Made by a program: the position numbers and the translations under genes. From Apricaphanius iberus (taxonomy: Eukaryota > Chordata > Actinopteri > Cyprinodontiformes > Aphaniidae): a DNA stretch of 64,000 bases. The stretch's first letter is position 1. Each line of letters starts with the position of its first letter. Shown here one piece after another: positions 40,101 to 54,200 of this stretch. Location: assembly GCA_028564705.1 (NCBI GenBank), contig JAPXFQ010002395.1, forward strand, positions 62,001 through 126,000, read 5' to 3'. The notes beneath the pieces are model-generated. The model searched no databases and had not been told where the DNA came from. It saw only the letters and a program-made list of their open reading frames with translations.

Positions 40101-43100
40101 TCCAAGCTGAATAACGTACACAAGGCGTTCTTGATTTCTACTGGCATTTATTGGACGTGGATGCCACCAAACATGCCGTGAGAACTGTACAAAGAACATA
40201 AAATTATAAATTTCTGTACAGTAAGGCATTCTCATAGAGAATAGACAACAAAATCATATCACTCAACAAAATCCATAACAAATTCGTTATTTGACTTCTA
40301 CAAAATCTTGACACATTAAGAATTACATTAACAGTAAATTTTGTGAACATAAACTCAAGTTGGTCAAAGAAAGACATCTTATTTTCATACAAGACAAAAA
40401 AAATAAAATACAAATTACATACCTCATTGGCCGCATTAACTTGAAGGAGTTATTAAAACATCTTGCAGTACTTCTTTGATGAAAAACATTGGAAAAATGT
40501 CCCTGCACCCATCTCAAAGGCTTTAACCCAGACTAACAGTGGAAAACCATGCTGCCCTCTACTGAGTGTGACGTGCAACTTTAAAAACTGATCAGACCAA
40601 AACAGCATACTGAACATTAGTTCCACCATGAAAACATTCTGCAGGACCTTGAAATGAGAAGTTTAAAACAATATATAAATTAAAGTATTCCTTTTTAAAC
40701 AACTTACTTAACTTGTTTATTACAACTTGAACAATGAAATTAACTTAAACTGCATAACTGACACTGTCAGCCACACTCCCACCAAATCACTGGTGATTTC
40801 ACTAAGCCTGAATGCAAAGAACTTATGTAAATAGTGCATTAAGTCATCCCACGTCCCTGGTGGTGAACCTTTTGATGAAAGTGTTCGATCAGTAGCTTTG
40901 ATATGTGGGTTTTGCTTGGCAAAATTGCTGGATGTTTAATGTGTGGGTGTAAATCAGCATGTTCCAGCCGACCTCCCACTCTTAACACACCCCTTTCATC
41001 CAAAAAGGGATTTAGTTTGTGCAGCCTATTTGTGCTGTCCTTCATTATTGTCTTCTCGGATTGTAGATCTTTAATTTCTTCAGAAAACACTTGTGGCTGA
41101 CAGTGTCAGTTATGCAGTTTAAGTTAATTTCATTGTTCAAGTTGTAATAAACAAGTTAAGTAAGTTGTTTAAAAAGCAATACTTTAATTTATATATTGTT
41201 TTAAACTTCTCATTTCAAGGTCCTGCAGAATGTTTTCATGGTGGAACTAATGTTCAGTATGCTGTTTTGGTCTGATCAGTTTTTAAGTTGCACGTCACAC
41301 TCAGTAGAGGGCAGCATGGTTTTCCACTGTTAGTCTGGGTTAAAGCCTTTGAGATGGGTGCAGGGACATTTTTCCAATGTTTTTCATCAAAGAAGTACTG
41401 CAAGATGTTTTAATAACTCCTTCAAGTTAATGCGGCCAATGAGGTATGTAATTTGTATTTTATTTTTTTTGTCTTGTATGAAAATAAGATGTCTTTCTTT
41501 GACCAACTTGAGTTTATGTTCACAAAATTTACTGTTAATGTAATTCTTAATGTGTCAAGATTTTGTAGAAGTCAAATAACGAATTTGTTATGGATTTTGT
41601 TGAGTGATATGATTTTGTTGTCTATTCTCTATGAGAATGCCTTACTGTACAGAAATTTATAATTTTATGTTCTTTGTACAGTTCTCACGGCATGTTTGGT
41701 GGCATCCACGTCCAATAAATGCCAGTAGAAATCAAGAACGCCTTGTGTACGTTATTCAGCTTGGAGGGAGTTATAGTGAGAACTCAGTCTGCTCAACACG
41801 AGGTGAGGAGACGAGGAACTGCACCTGTCTGAGAAGCAAGGAAATACGAAGATTCGTCACACTTTAGCATCAGACAGATAAGACTGCTTATGCCAGTTTT
41901 GCAGTTTGCAGCAAGTTTGAAGTTTTACATGGATGATCCAACAAGTGATACATTTAAAACAAGTAAAATGTTAGAAGTGGATCAACTTTGGTAATTACTT
42001 TAAAAGCACACTGCAAGTACTGAAAATTTAAGTAATCTGGTGCTTTGGACATTTTTTCTAAATTTAAGGTTCTGTATAGGTGAATTCTCAATACATATTT
42101 GTTTTATTTCAAGGTTAAAGGTGTTAAAGTATTAAGTGCTATGTGTTGTTGGTTTAAAGACCACAAATCATCACATTAATGCAGTTTAAAGAGCTACCCA
42201 TTTAAATATTTTTCCAAGGTTTGAGGTGCTGTGAGAAATCTGTTTTTAACTAGCATTTCTATTCAAGTTAAATTGTTTCATCGTTAAGATAGAAGTTGAT
42301 TTAAAAATACTTTATTTGAGCTACGTAATAAGCAGATATTGCAAATGGAGCAAAAACTGATCAGACCAAAACAGCATACTGAACATTAGTTCCACCATGA
42401 AAACATTCTGCAGGACCTTGAAATGAGAAGTTTAAAACAATATATAAATTAAAGTATTGCTTTTTAAACAACTTACTTAACTTGTTTATTACAACTTGAA
42501 CAATGAAATTAACTTAAACTGCATAACTGACACTGTCAGCCACACCTAGTGAGGAGAAAACCTGGGTCAACACTTCCTTGCTATTCTCTAAGTTGCAATG
42601 GAGGCATGGCCTAGATTCAGCCTCTTTTATATCCTACAGTGGCAGGACGGCTGACGTCAGCTATCAATGCAGAGGGAACAGCAATGCCGGAACGGTTTTT
42701 GGAAGGACATTTTTACTAAGATGTACAAAATTACTAAAAATAATGAATATTAATAATGATACATGTAAAAGGCACTATTAGACTGTCCTTTGTACAGTTT
42801 AAAAGCAAAAAAGTTGTTTTTGAGATGAGTTGCTCTTGAAAACCCTTAGGGTCTGAGCATGTTTTTCAGAGATCTGCTAGACATGCCTGTAATTACATGA
42901 GTATATATCTGCAACTTTAAGGTCCATTTCAGATCTTTTGGTCAAATATTTAAAGGAACCTCTGTGTGATTTGTTAAGATGTGTCAATATCAGTTTATTT
43001 TATTAATCAATTGTATATGGACATGGCACATTATAAATTTAATTTTTCTCTGCCTAAAAAAATCACTTGAAAAATGCAGCTGCCTTATAAACCCTCAATG

Positions 43101-46100
43101 AATAGTTAAACAAATTAACACTATCTCTACAAAGATTAATCTAATAAATGGATGAAAAACAATATCAGGTAGGTTTTTATACAGAAACTTCTGGTGAGGT
43201 CTCCAAAATGGCATAATTTGTGACAAACATTTTTGGCACAAATAGTGCAAATAGTATTAGTAATAGTATTCCACTTTACTCATGTGGAATATTATATTAT
43301 TAACTAGTATGTCACTAAATGGATTTAATACATCCGTCTTTAATACATTACATATCGGGTGCTGTAGGCTATGGAGGACCAACATTGCCATATTTGAAAA
43401 TAAATTAATTAATTAAATAAATAAATGGGTAAGTACAATTGTAAATAAATAAATCTAGAAAGACATTCAAGAAAAATATTAAAATCCACATATATTTACT
43501 TATTTACACATTTATTTATTTATTTATTTATTCCATCATTTATTTATTTATTTGTGCTTGTATTTATTTATTTATTTATTCCCAAATTTATTTATTCCCA
43601 AATTTATTTATTTCCAAATGTTAACAACTGAAGGCTAACCCTGTTGAAGCTTTCAGCTAAGCTAGCGGGAAGCCCCCAAGTAGCACCTCACAACTGAGCG
43701 CTCAGTCCGCCCTGGAATCTTGTTTTAAGTTTTTGACAACAGTTCACTTGACCATGTCTCATGTTGAATTCCCTACTCAGGACTGCAGTCAAGAAAGCCG
43801 ATACTGGGAAATAGGCAGTCGAAGCTGCCGACATTAGCTCTCTTATAACGATTACCGTTCCCCAAGATCGTGCATTATGGTAATGGATAATTACCAAGGA
43901 TTCACGCAGCCTTGCTGGCGAATACATTTTCACAAATCACATGAGAATTTTACTCTTAATATACTCTTAATATACTGTAATATAATGTCAGTGTAAATCT
44001 TTGTAAAAATATTATGTCCAATACTTGCAAATAGTTTAAGGAATTTATTTCTGAGAGGTGATCACAAACGCTCTCTAGCATGTTAAAGGGCCATCTATAC
44101 TGTGACCACAATAAATATTTCTTGATTATATTGTAAACTTTTAGTAGATAGACCCAAGTATATTATCTTATATCATAACCATTATCCAAGTTATGTAGCA
44201 ATGTATTGCACTGCCTTCATGCATTTGCATGGGCAGGAACTTAATACTCTTCAACTCTAAACTGTACTCTTATTTATTATTCTTCCGCCACCGTTAAAGC
44301 GGGTCGTACCGTAGCGTGCACCCCCACAATATATACATCAAAACGACCGGCTCGATCGCGCGACATGTGCTATTACATTTATTTGCGATTGGAGTTACCT
44401 TGGCGACGTAATTAGCGAAAAACCACGCCCAAAAAGCCCCCATAGGAAATGAATGGAAAAATTAGTCAAAAATCATGAAAATCCACTATTTTTGAGGATT
44501 TACTGTGTCACCATACAATAACCTAGCAACCCCATTTGAAATCCAGATTGTAGCCACGTCCATGCTGTGTTCACTGAAGACCGCATGTCGATAGCTGTTA
44601 CGGTTTTTTCACAATTTGACTTTGTTCGACCCAAAGTTTGCCCCAAATCACCATTTTTAGAGTGGAGCAGCTCGTTAAGCAGAGTGTGGAGTGATGTACT
44701 TTTGGAAGGTCCTTATAAAAATTTAACTCGACGTCACGGTCACATGTTTCGTACTAGTGACATGATTTTCGGTCATGAAATAGAGCTCCCCTTTGTGATT
44801 CTCACGGTTTTCTCTCAGCAAGCTCTAGAAGCGCTCAGGGTGGAAGCCCATCTGACCATCTTTTTCCTATACTATAACATTGAGCCTGCTCAGGATTTTC
44901 TGAAACCGAGAGATGTTCTTAGTCATTTTTCTCTCATTGGTTCTCGGACTGTGAACAAGGTAGAGAGTTGTGCTTTGACATGAACGAAGAAAGATTATAA
45001 ATCTCGCTCACACTTCAAGAATTTTTCCGAAACCTTGTACGGTTTTCGAATGGGAACGATTTGTTCGGAGCACTTTTTTGATGAAATCCTGGAAATCAAA
45101 GCTGTTGATCATCAAAGTGCCTGCACCTGCTGCAGCTTTCACTCACCCTTGTTGCTGGGGAAACGGAGCACCTTTGATCAGAGGTCACTAAAGTTCATCC
45201 CACAGTCTATATACATTGAAGGCCTATTAAAGCCCACTTACACACAGGCACTACTACACAGTCTGATGGAGAAGTACTGCAAAAAGGTCCATGTGTCAGT
45301 CCATCTGTCTTTGTTCTTCTGACCATGTCTCTCTCTTTCTCCTTGTCTGTCTATCTTTCTCAGTGTGTCTCAGTCCCCCTGTCTGTCTCTACCATAGACT
45401 GTAAAAAAGAATAGACAGCGCCTCCTCAATCCTCCCCGTTTACCAGAATGACACACTTTCATGGGGGAATTCATGGCGGATTTAACTTTAGCTTCTTCAA
45501 TAGGTCTACTGCGGCTTCCCCTAGCAACACGAGACAATAAAATTCAAGATGGTTGTAGTGGGTAGTGGTTACTAGGCAGGTAACGTGTCTGACAAAAAAA
45601 AGGCCTAAATACTGTACATAAAAATACAACACTTATCATTCTTTGGATTCCTGTATTTTTTCAAACGGATCTCCATTTTATATTGCAATTTAGTACTGTT
45701 TCAATAATGTTGGTCTATATGCAGGTAAAATCCAAATAGACCAGATTTATTTATAACAAATTTTAAACATATAAAAGCCAAGTATATACAAAGATCTTCT
45801 ATATATTATACAGAGAGTGAATATACACAATGCAAAATGAATAAATTATTGGTTGAAAATATTTACAAATATTTACATCAAGAAGTTACTGTTCATCATC
45901 ACAAAGCATGTAGCGGTACCTATTTCACGGCTTCATCTTGGTTTTCCTTGCAAAGCTGATGGTGTAAATTCATTATACGTTTCACACCAAGATTTTTATA
46001 AAGATTTTATATTATTTTCAAGACATATCATACATTTCTGATGATAGAATCCAATAGTCTAAATTACTATTTTGCATACCTTCTTAGGTCACGTCCACAC

Positions 46101-48268
46101 TAAGCTGGATAATGCCTTAAACGTATTATTATTTAGTCTACACCCCCCTATCGTCCACACTAACCCGGCGTCGTTTAAGGTCTGTGGCCGGATAACTATT
46201 AGCCGGGTAAGAGAGCCGTGTAAATCTTAATTCAACGGGTAAACAAGCAAGTGTGAACAGCTTCCCCGGATAATGAAAGGAAGTGGCGTCAATGAATGCT
46301 GCGTCAATAAGAATATGACACTACAGACAAAGACAATAGCGAAGAGTAATAAATCGATCTCGTCGTCTGTCCACACCAAAAACTCTCTCTTCTTCTGAGT
46401 AGCTATTGTTCTCTTCGGTTAACGGGACAAGCAAATATGTACTGTGCTGTAGAGCTTCTTGTATATATTATGTAGGCGCTGGCTTCACATAGATTGTACG
46501 CGTGTTTCGTGCGTCTTTTCGCGCATGCCCAGTACTTGCCCAGGTCGGTGTGGGATTGCGCAATCATGGGACCTTAAACGGGGCATAAATGCTCGTGTTG
46601 AGTGAATAACATTAGGCGTCTAACTCCCCGTATAACCTTATCGGCTTAGTGTGTACGTAGCCTTAGTCTGAAAGGGAGGTTGTCTTTGGGGAGCTTGTTG
46701 ATGGTCCTGGCTGCCTGCAAGGTTGGGGGTCATTCTGACTGCTCCTCACTGTGGTGACTCCAGGTAGTCATTTATTTAGTTTTCTGACGGGCTGTTTACA
46801 TAATAGAGTGCAGTGTGGTATGCCGGTGAACGAATAAATTGAGTAGAACTCTTGTATTTGTATCTTATACTTTAGCACGTTATTGCTTTTTAACTACAAC
46901 CTCAACCATTAATTTATCATTGATTCGTTCTCAGGTAACAATTGACTTAACTCGGACCGAAAGATTATGTTTGTTTCAACCTGACCTCACCGTTCCATTA
47001 GTTTCTGAACTGAGTGTAGTTTATTTACCTTACTTAATCCAGATTTAAAATGCCCCCCATTTTCAAGTATTTGATCTCTAAAGAGTCCTGTATTTTATTT
47101 CCCAATAGAATTCCATTTTTTAGTTAATCCTTTCAGCTTCTTGTTATCATAACTCCATTTATTCCATCCTTCCCATTAATAGATGTACAAACCAGATTGA
47201 GTTAGAATTGGTTTTATTCTCTTCCTCTTAAGTCTCTGTTAGTTCTTAGACTGTTCTGCAGTTTCAGTGTTGGTATCAGAGGAAGGTTCCTTTGTTTTAG
47301 GAATTTATCTCTTCTTTTTCTCTATAGCAGAGTGATTGATCAAAGTTCTCTATTTATTTCTTTGCTCCATTAATTAACAAACACCTCCTTGAACGTATTT
47401 CTCAAACTTTTTACAGTGGGTCCCACCCGAGAAAATGCTGAGCTCTCCAAATACCACCATCATGACCAACCTAAACATACAGTTGAGAAGACTAAAGCCC
47501 AGTTTATGCTTCTCTGACCGCAAATTAGCACTCAGACACAGACGTATTGACGGAGACGTTTTTCGTTTATTTTAGTCTGTTTTATCTTCTCCATTCTCTT
47601 TTTTCAGCGTTGCTCGACCAGGGCAGCAGGGGGTGCCAACTTTTCATGGCGTCTCTGCCTACTATCAAAGTGTCGTTTAATTTTTTTTTTTCTGGGCTTG
47701 TAAACGCATTTCTTCCTCAAAGAGCAATGAACGACAGACAGTAAGTTTTGATTAAGCTGTAAAGCTTTTTACTAGAGGTGCAGTTCATTGAATACTCTAG
47801 AAACACATGGAAACAAAACACAGCAGCCTTTGTTTGTTTTCCTACACCTACTTGTGTTCAAAATCGGCAATAGAACAGATAAATTAATTAAAGATAAATT
47901 GTCCTTTCAACAGCGTATGTAGTGGCCAAACGCTGCATTAACTACTGATTACACCAACTTTAGAGCCCCGTTCTGGTGAAACGATCTCTGGGTGTTACCG
48001 AAACTGACCAATCAGATGCATACACTCTCTGTTGAAGGAGACAGAAAATTGTGCCTCTACTCCGTGTGTCCTTGCGTAGGTGACGGAAATGCCTTGCGTT
48101 GACTGATAATGGAGCTGCATCAATCCATCAAAATTGACAAAAATAAACTAAGTTTTACTAACTATAGATATTTACAAAGTAGACTTATTTACTTCTAATA
48201 ACGATTATTATTGATAATTGTTGTCAGCCACAGCCACACTGTGTGTGAAATATACATTTTTAATTATT

Positions 48269-48299
<31 letters not shown>

Positions 48300-51200
48300 A
48301 CGTTTTAAACTTTCCTCCTAGTACCACTAGAGAGAGCTTGAGTACCACTGGTGGTACACGTACCACAGTTTGAGAATCATGGTCCTAGAACATTAAATAT
48401 GCTGAAGCTCATTGAATGTTCTCCTCCCCTTTTCAAAATGTTATGGTTAACCTGAGATTTTACAGAACTACATTTTAAAAATGTCTTTGATAAAAGGGAC
48501 TATATCATGCTATTTTACAGCTTTCAACTTCTGGGATAGACATATATATGATAAAATGTTACCGTTGGTCATAGGCGTCATTTTAACCGGGGACACCGGC
48601 GACATGTCCCCAGCAATATTTATGATTGACAGGTTTGTCCCCACCAAGCCTGATGTGGACATTTTTACTGACCCAACAGCCACTTCTGCTCCCAGCAAAG
48701 TTTCTCCATCAGTATCTAAGCAGAATGTTTATAATATTTTCACTCAATTCCAGTTTCTTATGCAATCATGTTTCTTTCTACTCATATACAGTAGACCTAA
48801 AGATCTTTGCCCAAACCCGACCGGGCTTAATTTCTATTATTGTCTACGGTCTCAGATCGAGCTCAGGCTTTAACGGTCACCTGATCATCTCATTAGCACA
48901 ATAGTTTATAATAAAGCGCTGCAGTTGGCCACTAACATTATTCTACCTGTCAAGATGCTCCCGGCACACCGCATGTGTCATGATGTGAAAGACCCACTCC
49001 TCTCAGATCTAAACAAGAAAAGATTAACAAGCTCTAACAAAAACTTCTGCAGTATAAATGCACTATTATCCCAAGTCTCAAATTGCAGAAGTCTCCTGCA
49101 TTTACATAGCAGCTCTCTGATGCTCACAAGTCAGATAAAATCTCCTTAAATCTACAGCAAGCGGTCAAGAGCGCAGACAGAAACGCAAGCAGGCGAGACA
49201 GACTTTTACGCAACAGAAGCGGTTACAGCTTCATATAGCTCCAGACTTTAAAAAGATTATAAATCAACATGCGTTGCAGTTATTTGTATTCTTTTATATT
49301 TTTAAGCTTCAGATAAACGGCCTATTTATGATATGTCATGTTTTAAAAGAGTCCTGCAATGTCACTGGTACCCGTTTCAAGATGGAAAAAATACAGTTCT
49401 ACAGTTCCTTTGCTATAACGCACGTCTATCCTTTGCTGCTTCGCTGTTTGGTGGATTTTTTAATGGCACAATTTAAATGCTTTCTTTACAGCGCACTAAC
49501 GCGCATTGTGTTCTGCGTCCTAAATGATTGGAGGCATGCATTAATCTCCTCCTGTCATATCTCCCGCACCAAATTTATCATGTCTGGTTTTAATAATCCT
49601 CTCATCCAGAAGAAAAAAATATACACAAAAAAACTGCATATAATTATGTTCTACACATGAAAACGACACCTGGCTGCTCAGAAACTTTCAGTGGAGAAAG
49701 ACGCAGCGAGCGGCTCAACAGCAGAGACGGTAGCCTACTGCGTACTAATACTTTTATGTTTTAATTCTACGAAGGTTTGAGTGTTAAAACTAGTGAGAAA
49801 TGTGATTAAATGTTCATGTATGTCTGGGAAAATTTTAAAAAGGTGTGTGGCGAGGTGTTTTACAGCCTTAAAACACAATAAATGTAAAAAAAAAAAAAAA
49901 AAAGATTACATTGCAGATTTGTGGGTTATATTTAGAACCCCCACAATAACTGTGGGACCATTGTAAATTAAATGTAATGGGTCTGGTTTATTTTCTGCGG
50001 ATGAGTAGCAAGGAACATAATATTCATGCAAAATTTTTGCTCGTTTAAGACTCCCAATGATGATATGTTGACATACTGGATTTGTGTAGAGAGCATGCCA
50101 GAATACTAGCCTACTTTGCGCTCAAGGCGAAAAATTCTCCCTATCTCTGCATCCAGAATCCAGAGGGAGACACTTCTGCGACGCAGCAACGGAGAACCAG
50201 GGAGTGGACAACATTTCAATCACAGTTAAAAAATCTAAAAGAAAAATAACTTGATCCATTATTTAAAGTAGACTATAGTGCAATGAATTATTAGTCTTTC
50301 ATTATACTGTATCTGAAATGTATATTCAGAAATCACTGTGCAGAAACCAAACACTGTCTCCAGTCTGGCTTTACCTAGATTTTTCATTCCTGAATCGCTG
50401 GAAGCGCTGCATGGATAGCGACAGCATTGCGTCATCAGCGCAACTTCTGGAAAAATTCTTACCATATCAACATTTTCCTCTTTGGGACTCTTAAACAAAA
50501 CATAAGTTATGTCCGCTCGCATTGAATAAACTTCCTCCGGGAGCCGTGAAATTCAATTTCGTTTTTTCCCACCTGAAACAACTTTATGCGGATCACCTAC
50601 AGGTAGCTGCCCAATTGCAGGACTGTCAGCTGTAAGTTCATTTGAAGTTTCTCCACACAGAGCGGTGTTGGGATTGCAAAAGGAGCAGGTTTTATTGTTG
50701 AGCATTCTTCTGGTGCGAGTATATATGATATCCAACATTGTTGTCTGTGCTACGATGTGGATTTGAATAATTCTTCCCAACCGACAGCATAATGTTGGTG
50801 ACGTTTAAAAAGGAAAACAGTTAAACCTATTTGAACTTGTATTGATTTACGAAAGATGCTATTTTCACTACATTTGTAGCCTACTCTGCAGTGCATATTG
50901 TTACTGTATGAGACATGAAACAGATGAATACTTAAAGGCTATATAAATATGTAATAAGTGTCCCCACCAATGCTCAATCCGCATTTAAGTAGCATTAATT
51001 TGTCCTAAATTGAACTTGTATTCTGTAGTTAATGTTGGACCACGAAGTAAAAGGTCTCGTTCCTCTATAATCCCACCTCCTGCATCCCCCACCCAGACAG
51101 GCAGGTAAGCCGCTCCAGACCGCCGATCGTAGCCAGCCCTCTACCCCACCAGCAGCGCACTTCCTCGCTCCTTGCTGTTGCAATCAGTTCAGCCCGTGCC

Positions 51201-54200
51201 TGTGGCATACCTGCCAAGTATCTTGTTTTGGCCGGGAAACTCTCGTATTTTACCTCTGTTTCCCGCCATCATCCCATATTATAATTATCCCTTAAATCTC
51301 CCATATTTTACTAATTGATAAAATTGGGTGCTTCGCCTAAATGAATTGTCACAAGCCTTGTAAGAACTGCCACCTGCAGTAGCAACGCAGAAAGTAGGTA
51401 TAACAAAGAGATGAATGGACCTGAAATTAAAAGTCATTCCTGCCCAGAAAACCCCACAAAACTAAGAAGATATGTGGAAAAACAGGACAGCCAATTTAAT
51501 TTCCTATAGAGGAGGACAGCATTTGAATGTCAACAAAGGTAAGCATATCAGATTCTGATCACTTCATTGCAGTGATTAATTAGTAGACAAGTGACAGTAT
51601 AAAACACGGTGGACAGTCGGACGTTACCGATATAAATAAAAATTGTCCGACTAAAAACTCATCCTACATGTTGCCTGACATGCTTCTCCTCCAACCTTAC
51701 TAATTGCTATGAAAACACATTACCTCCATCTGCTTCTCTCAATTGATCTGTGCTTCACTACAGCTTTGCATCGCCCTGGAGGCGAGAAATAAATGTTCAA
51801 AATGAGCTCTGCATCAATGGTTTGTTCATTGAAATTTTGTTCAAATATCAGCCTTCTGCTTGAGTTAACGAGAGGTTACGCATGGTTAATACAAGTATAT
51901 TCTTGGCCTTAAAGAGCTACTCAGCCCCTTCAGGAGTATTACATTTCCAACTACATTTCTGGTTAGAAAGTTTTGAGAATGACACGAATATTAGTTTTCA
52001 CAAAGTTTGCTATTTAACTGCTTTTAGATCTTTGTTTCAGTTGTTTCTGTGATGTATTTAACTACAATTACAAGCACTTCATACGTTTCAAAGGCTTTTA
52101 TCAACAGTTACATTATATTTATGCAAAGAGTCAGTATTTGCAGTGTTGGCCCTTCTTTTTCAGGACCTCTGCAATTTGACTGGGCATGCTCTCTATCAAC
52201 TTCTGGGCCAAATCCTGACTGATAGCAACCCATTCTTTCATAATCACTTCTTGGAGTTGTCAGAATTAGTGAGTTTTTGTTTTTTCCATCCGCCTCTTGA
52301 CGATTGACCACAAGTTCTCAATGGGATTAAGATCTGGGGAGTTTCCAGGCCATGGACCCAAAATTTCTTAGTTATCACTTTTTCTTACGGCACAGTGCTC
52401 CATCATGCTGGAAAATGGATAGTTCTTCACCAAACTGTTGTTGGATTGTTGGAAGAAGTTGCTGTTGGAGGGTGTTTTGGTACCATTTTTTTTATTCATG
52501 GCTGTGTTTTGGGGCAAAATTGTTAGTGAGCCCATTCCCTTGGATGAGAAGCAACCCCACACATGAATGGTCTCAGGATGCTTTACTCTTGGCATGACAC
52601 AGGACTGATGGTAGCACCCACCTTTTCTTCTCCAGACAAGCCTTTTTCCAGATGCCCCAAACAATCGGAAAGAGGCTTCAGTGACGAATCTGACTTTGCC
52701 CCAATCCTCAGCAGTCCATTCACCATACTTTCTGCAGAAGATCAATCTGTCCCTGATGGTTTTTTTTTAGAGAAGTGGCTTCTTTGCTGCACTTCTTGAC
52801 ACCAGGTCATCTTCCAAAAGTCTTTGCCTCACTGTGCATGCAGATGCGCTCACACCTGCCTGCTGCCATTCCTGAGTAAGCTCTGCACTGGTAGCACTCA
52901 GATCCCGCAGCTGAATCCTCTTTAGGAGACAATCATGGAGCTTGCTGGACTTTCTTGGACGCCCTGAAGCCTTAACAAGAATTGAACCTCTTTCCTTTAA
53001 GTTTTTGATAATCATATAAATTGTTGATTTAGGTGCAATCTTAGTAGCCACAATATCCTTGCCTGTGAAGCCATTTTTATGCAACGCAATGATGGCTGGA
53101 CACGTTTTTTTGCAGGTCACCATGGTTAACAATGGAAGAACAATGATTTCAAGCATCACTCTCCTTTTAACATGTCAAGTCTGCCATTCTAACCCAATCA
53201 GCCTGACATAATGATCTCCTGCCTTATGCTCATCAACATTCTCACCTGAATTAACAAGATTATTATTGAAATGATCACAGCAGGTCCTTTAATGACAGCA
53301 ATGAAATGCAGTGGGATTTTCATGGCAAAGAAGGACTATGCAATTCATCTGATCACTGTTCATAACATTCTGGAGTATATGTAAATTGCTATTATAAAAA
53401 CTTAAGCAGAAACTTTTCCTATTTCCAATATTTATTTAATTCTCAAAACTCTTGGCCATGACTGTAGACTGTACTAATATACATTCATTTATACAGTCTA
53501 TCACCAAAAAAAAAGTGGATTTGAGGGTGAGTTGCATTTAATGTTTGTGGAGTTGTGTTCCAACGATAGACATGGAGCGAACAGAACACAACCAGCAGTG
53601 GCCGGGCAGGAATGCATTTATTTCTGAGAAATTTAGACACCACTTCATATATTAAGAAGAAAGGGATAGGTGCAATGTGTCTGTGAAATGCAAACTATGT
53701 TTGTGAGCAACCAAGCTGCTCTGTGTTGAAAGACTCAACCTCCAACCTTAAGAAACATCTAGAAGTGTTTTTTTTTTCTTTTGGTACTCAGCTAGTTTTT
53801 ATTTTAAACTAAGTGATTGAACATGTTAGTTATATTACCAGTAAATGGTTTTCAATTACATAGTTTATGTTTGTCCAATACTCCAATACAGTATTTAGAA
53901 TATCTTACTCACATCGAGAAGCTTAATAAAAAACATTACAAGCCACCATTTGGGGCATGTATTCTGTAATTGAATACATTTTAAAAGTAACCTTCCCACC
54001 ATTGCAAATAACAGAAAACTATGGCTGGCTGTACTGTTTATAAAAACTACTTTGAAATGGAATTTAAAAGTAATTAAACTGCCTCAAGTTGAGTAGTAAT
54101 TAATAATCAATGTGAAAAATAAGTGAAAAAATAAGACATTTTAACACTCTCCAATCCTTATTACTTTAAGGACATGGTAAATGCAACTGTGGAAAGTGCA

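Larger units (their letters stand above)
40091..42544 (-). mobile_element. Rearranged BEL/Pao LTR retroelement (intron 11)
   Basis: The outer boundaries are flanked by CCTAG on both sides (40086-40090 and 42545-42549), a 5-bp target duplication expected for BEL/Pao. Inside are an LTR in reverse orientation (40091-40775), a short internal remnant (40776-41091), an LTR in forward orientation (41092-41775), a 577-bp segment of unknown origin, and a 192-bp piece of reverse LTR (42353-42544). The internal remnant encodes, on the reverse strand at 41090-40839, [20 protein letters not shown] and an integrase zinc-binding-like [20 protein letters not shown]. All three LTR pieces start precisely at TGTGGCTG. 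Gag, protease, RT/RNase H and most of integrase are missing, so the element is dead. Confidence 0.85.

Noticed and set aside
41349..41662. Two 64- and 69-codon frames duplicated exactly at 40204-40517 on the other strand
   Set aside because: They lie within BEL/Pao LTRs. Identity reflects young LTR copies, not conserved genes.
49274..49660. 128-codon + strand open frame
   Set aside because: No domain or splice context. It lies within a transposon-derived interval.
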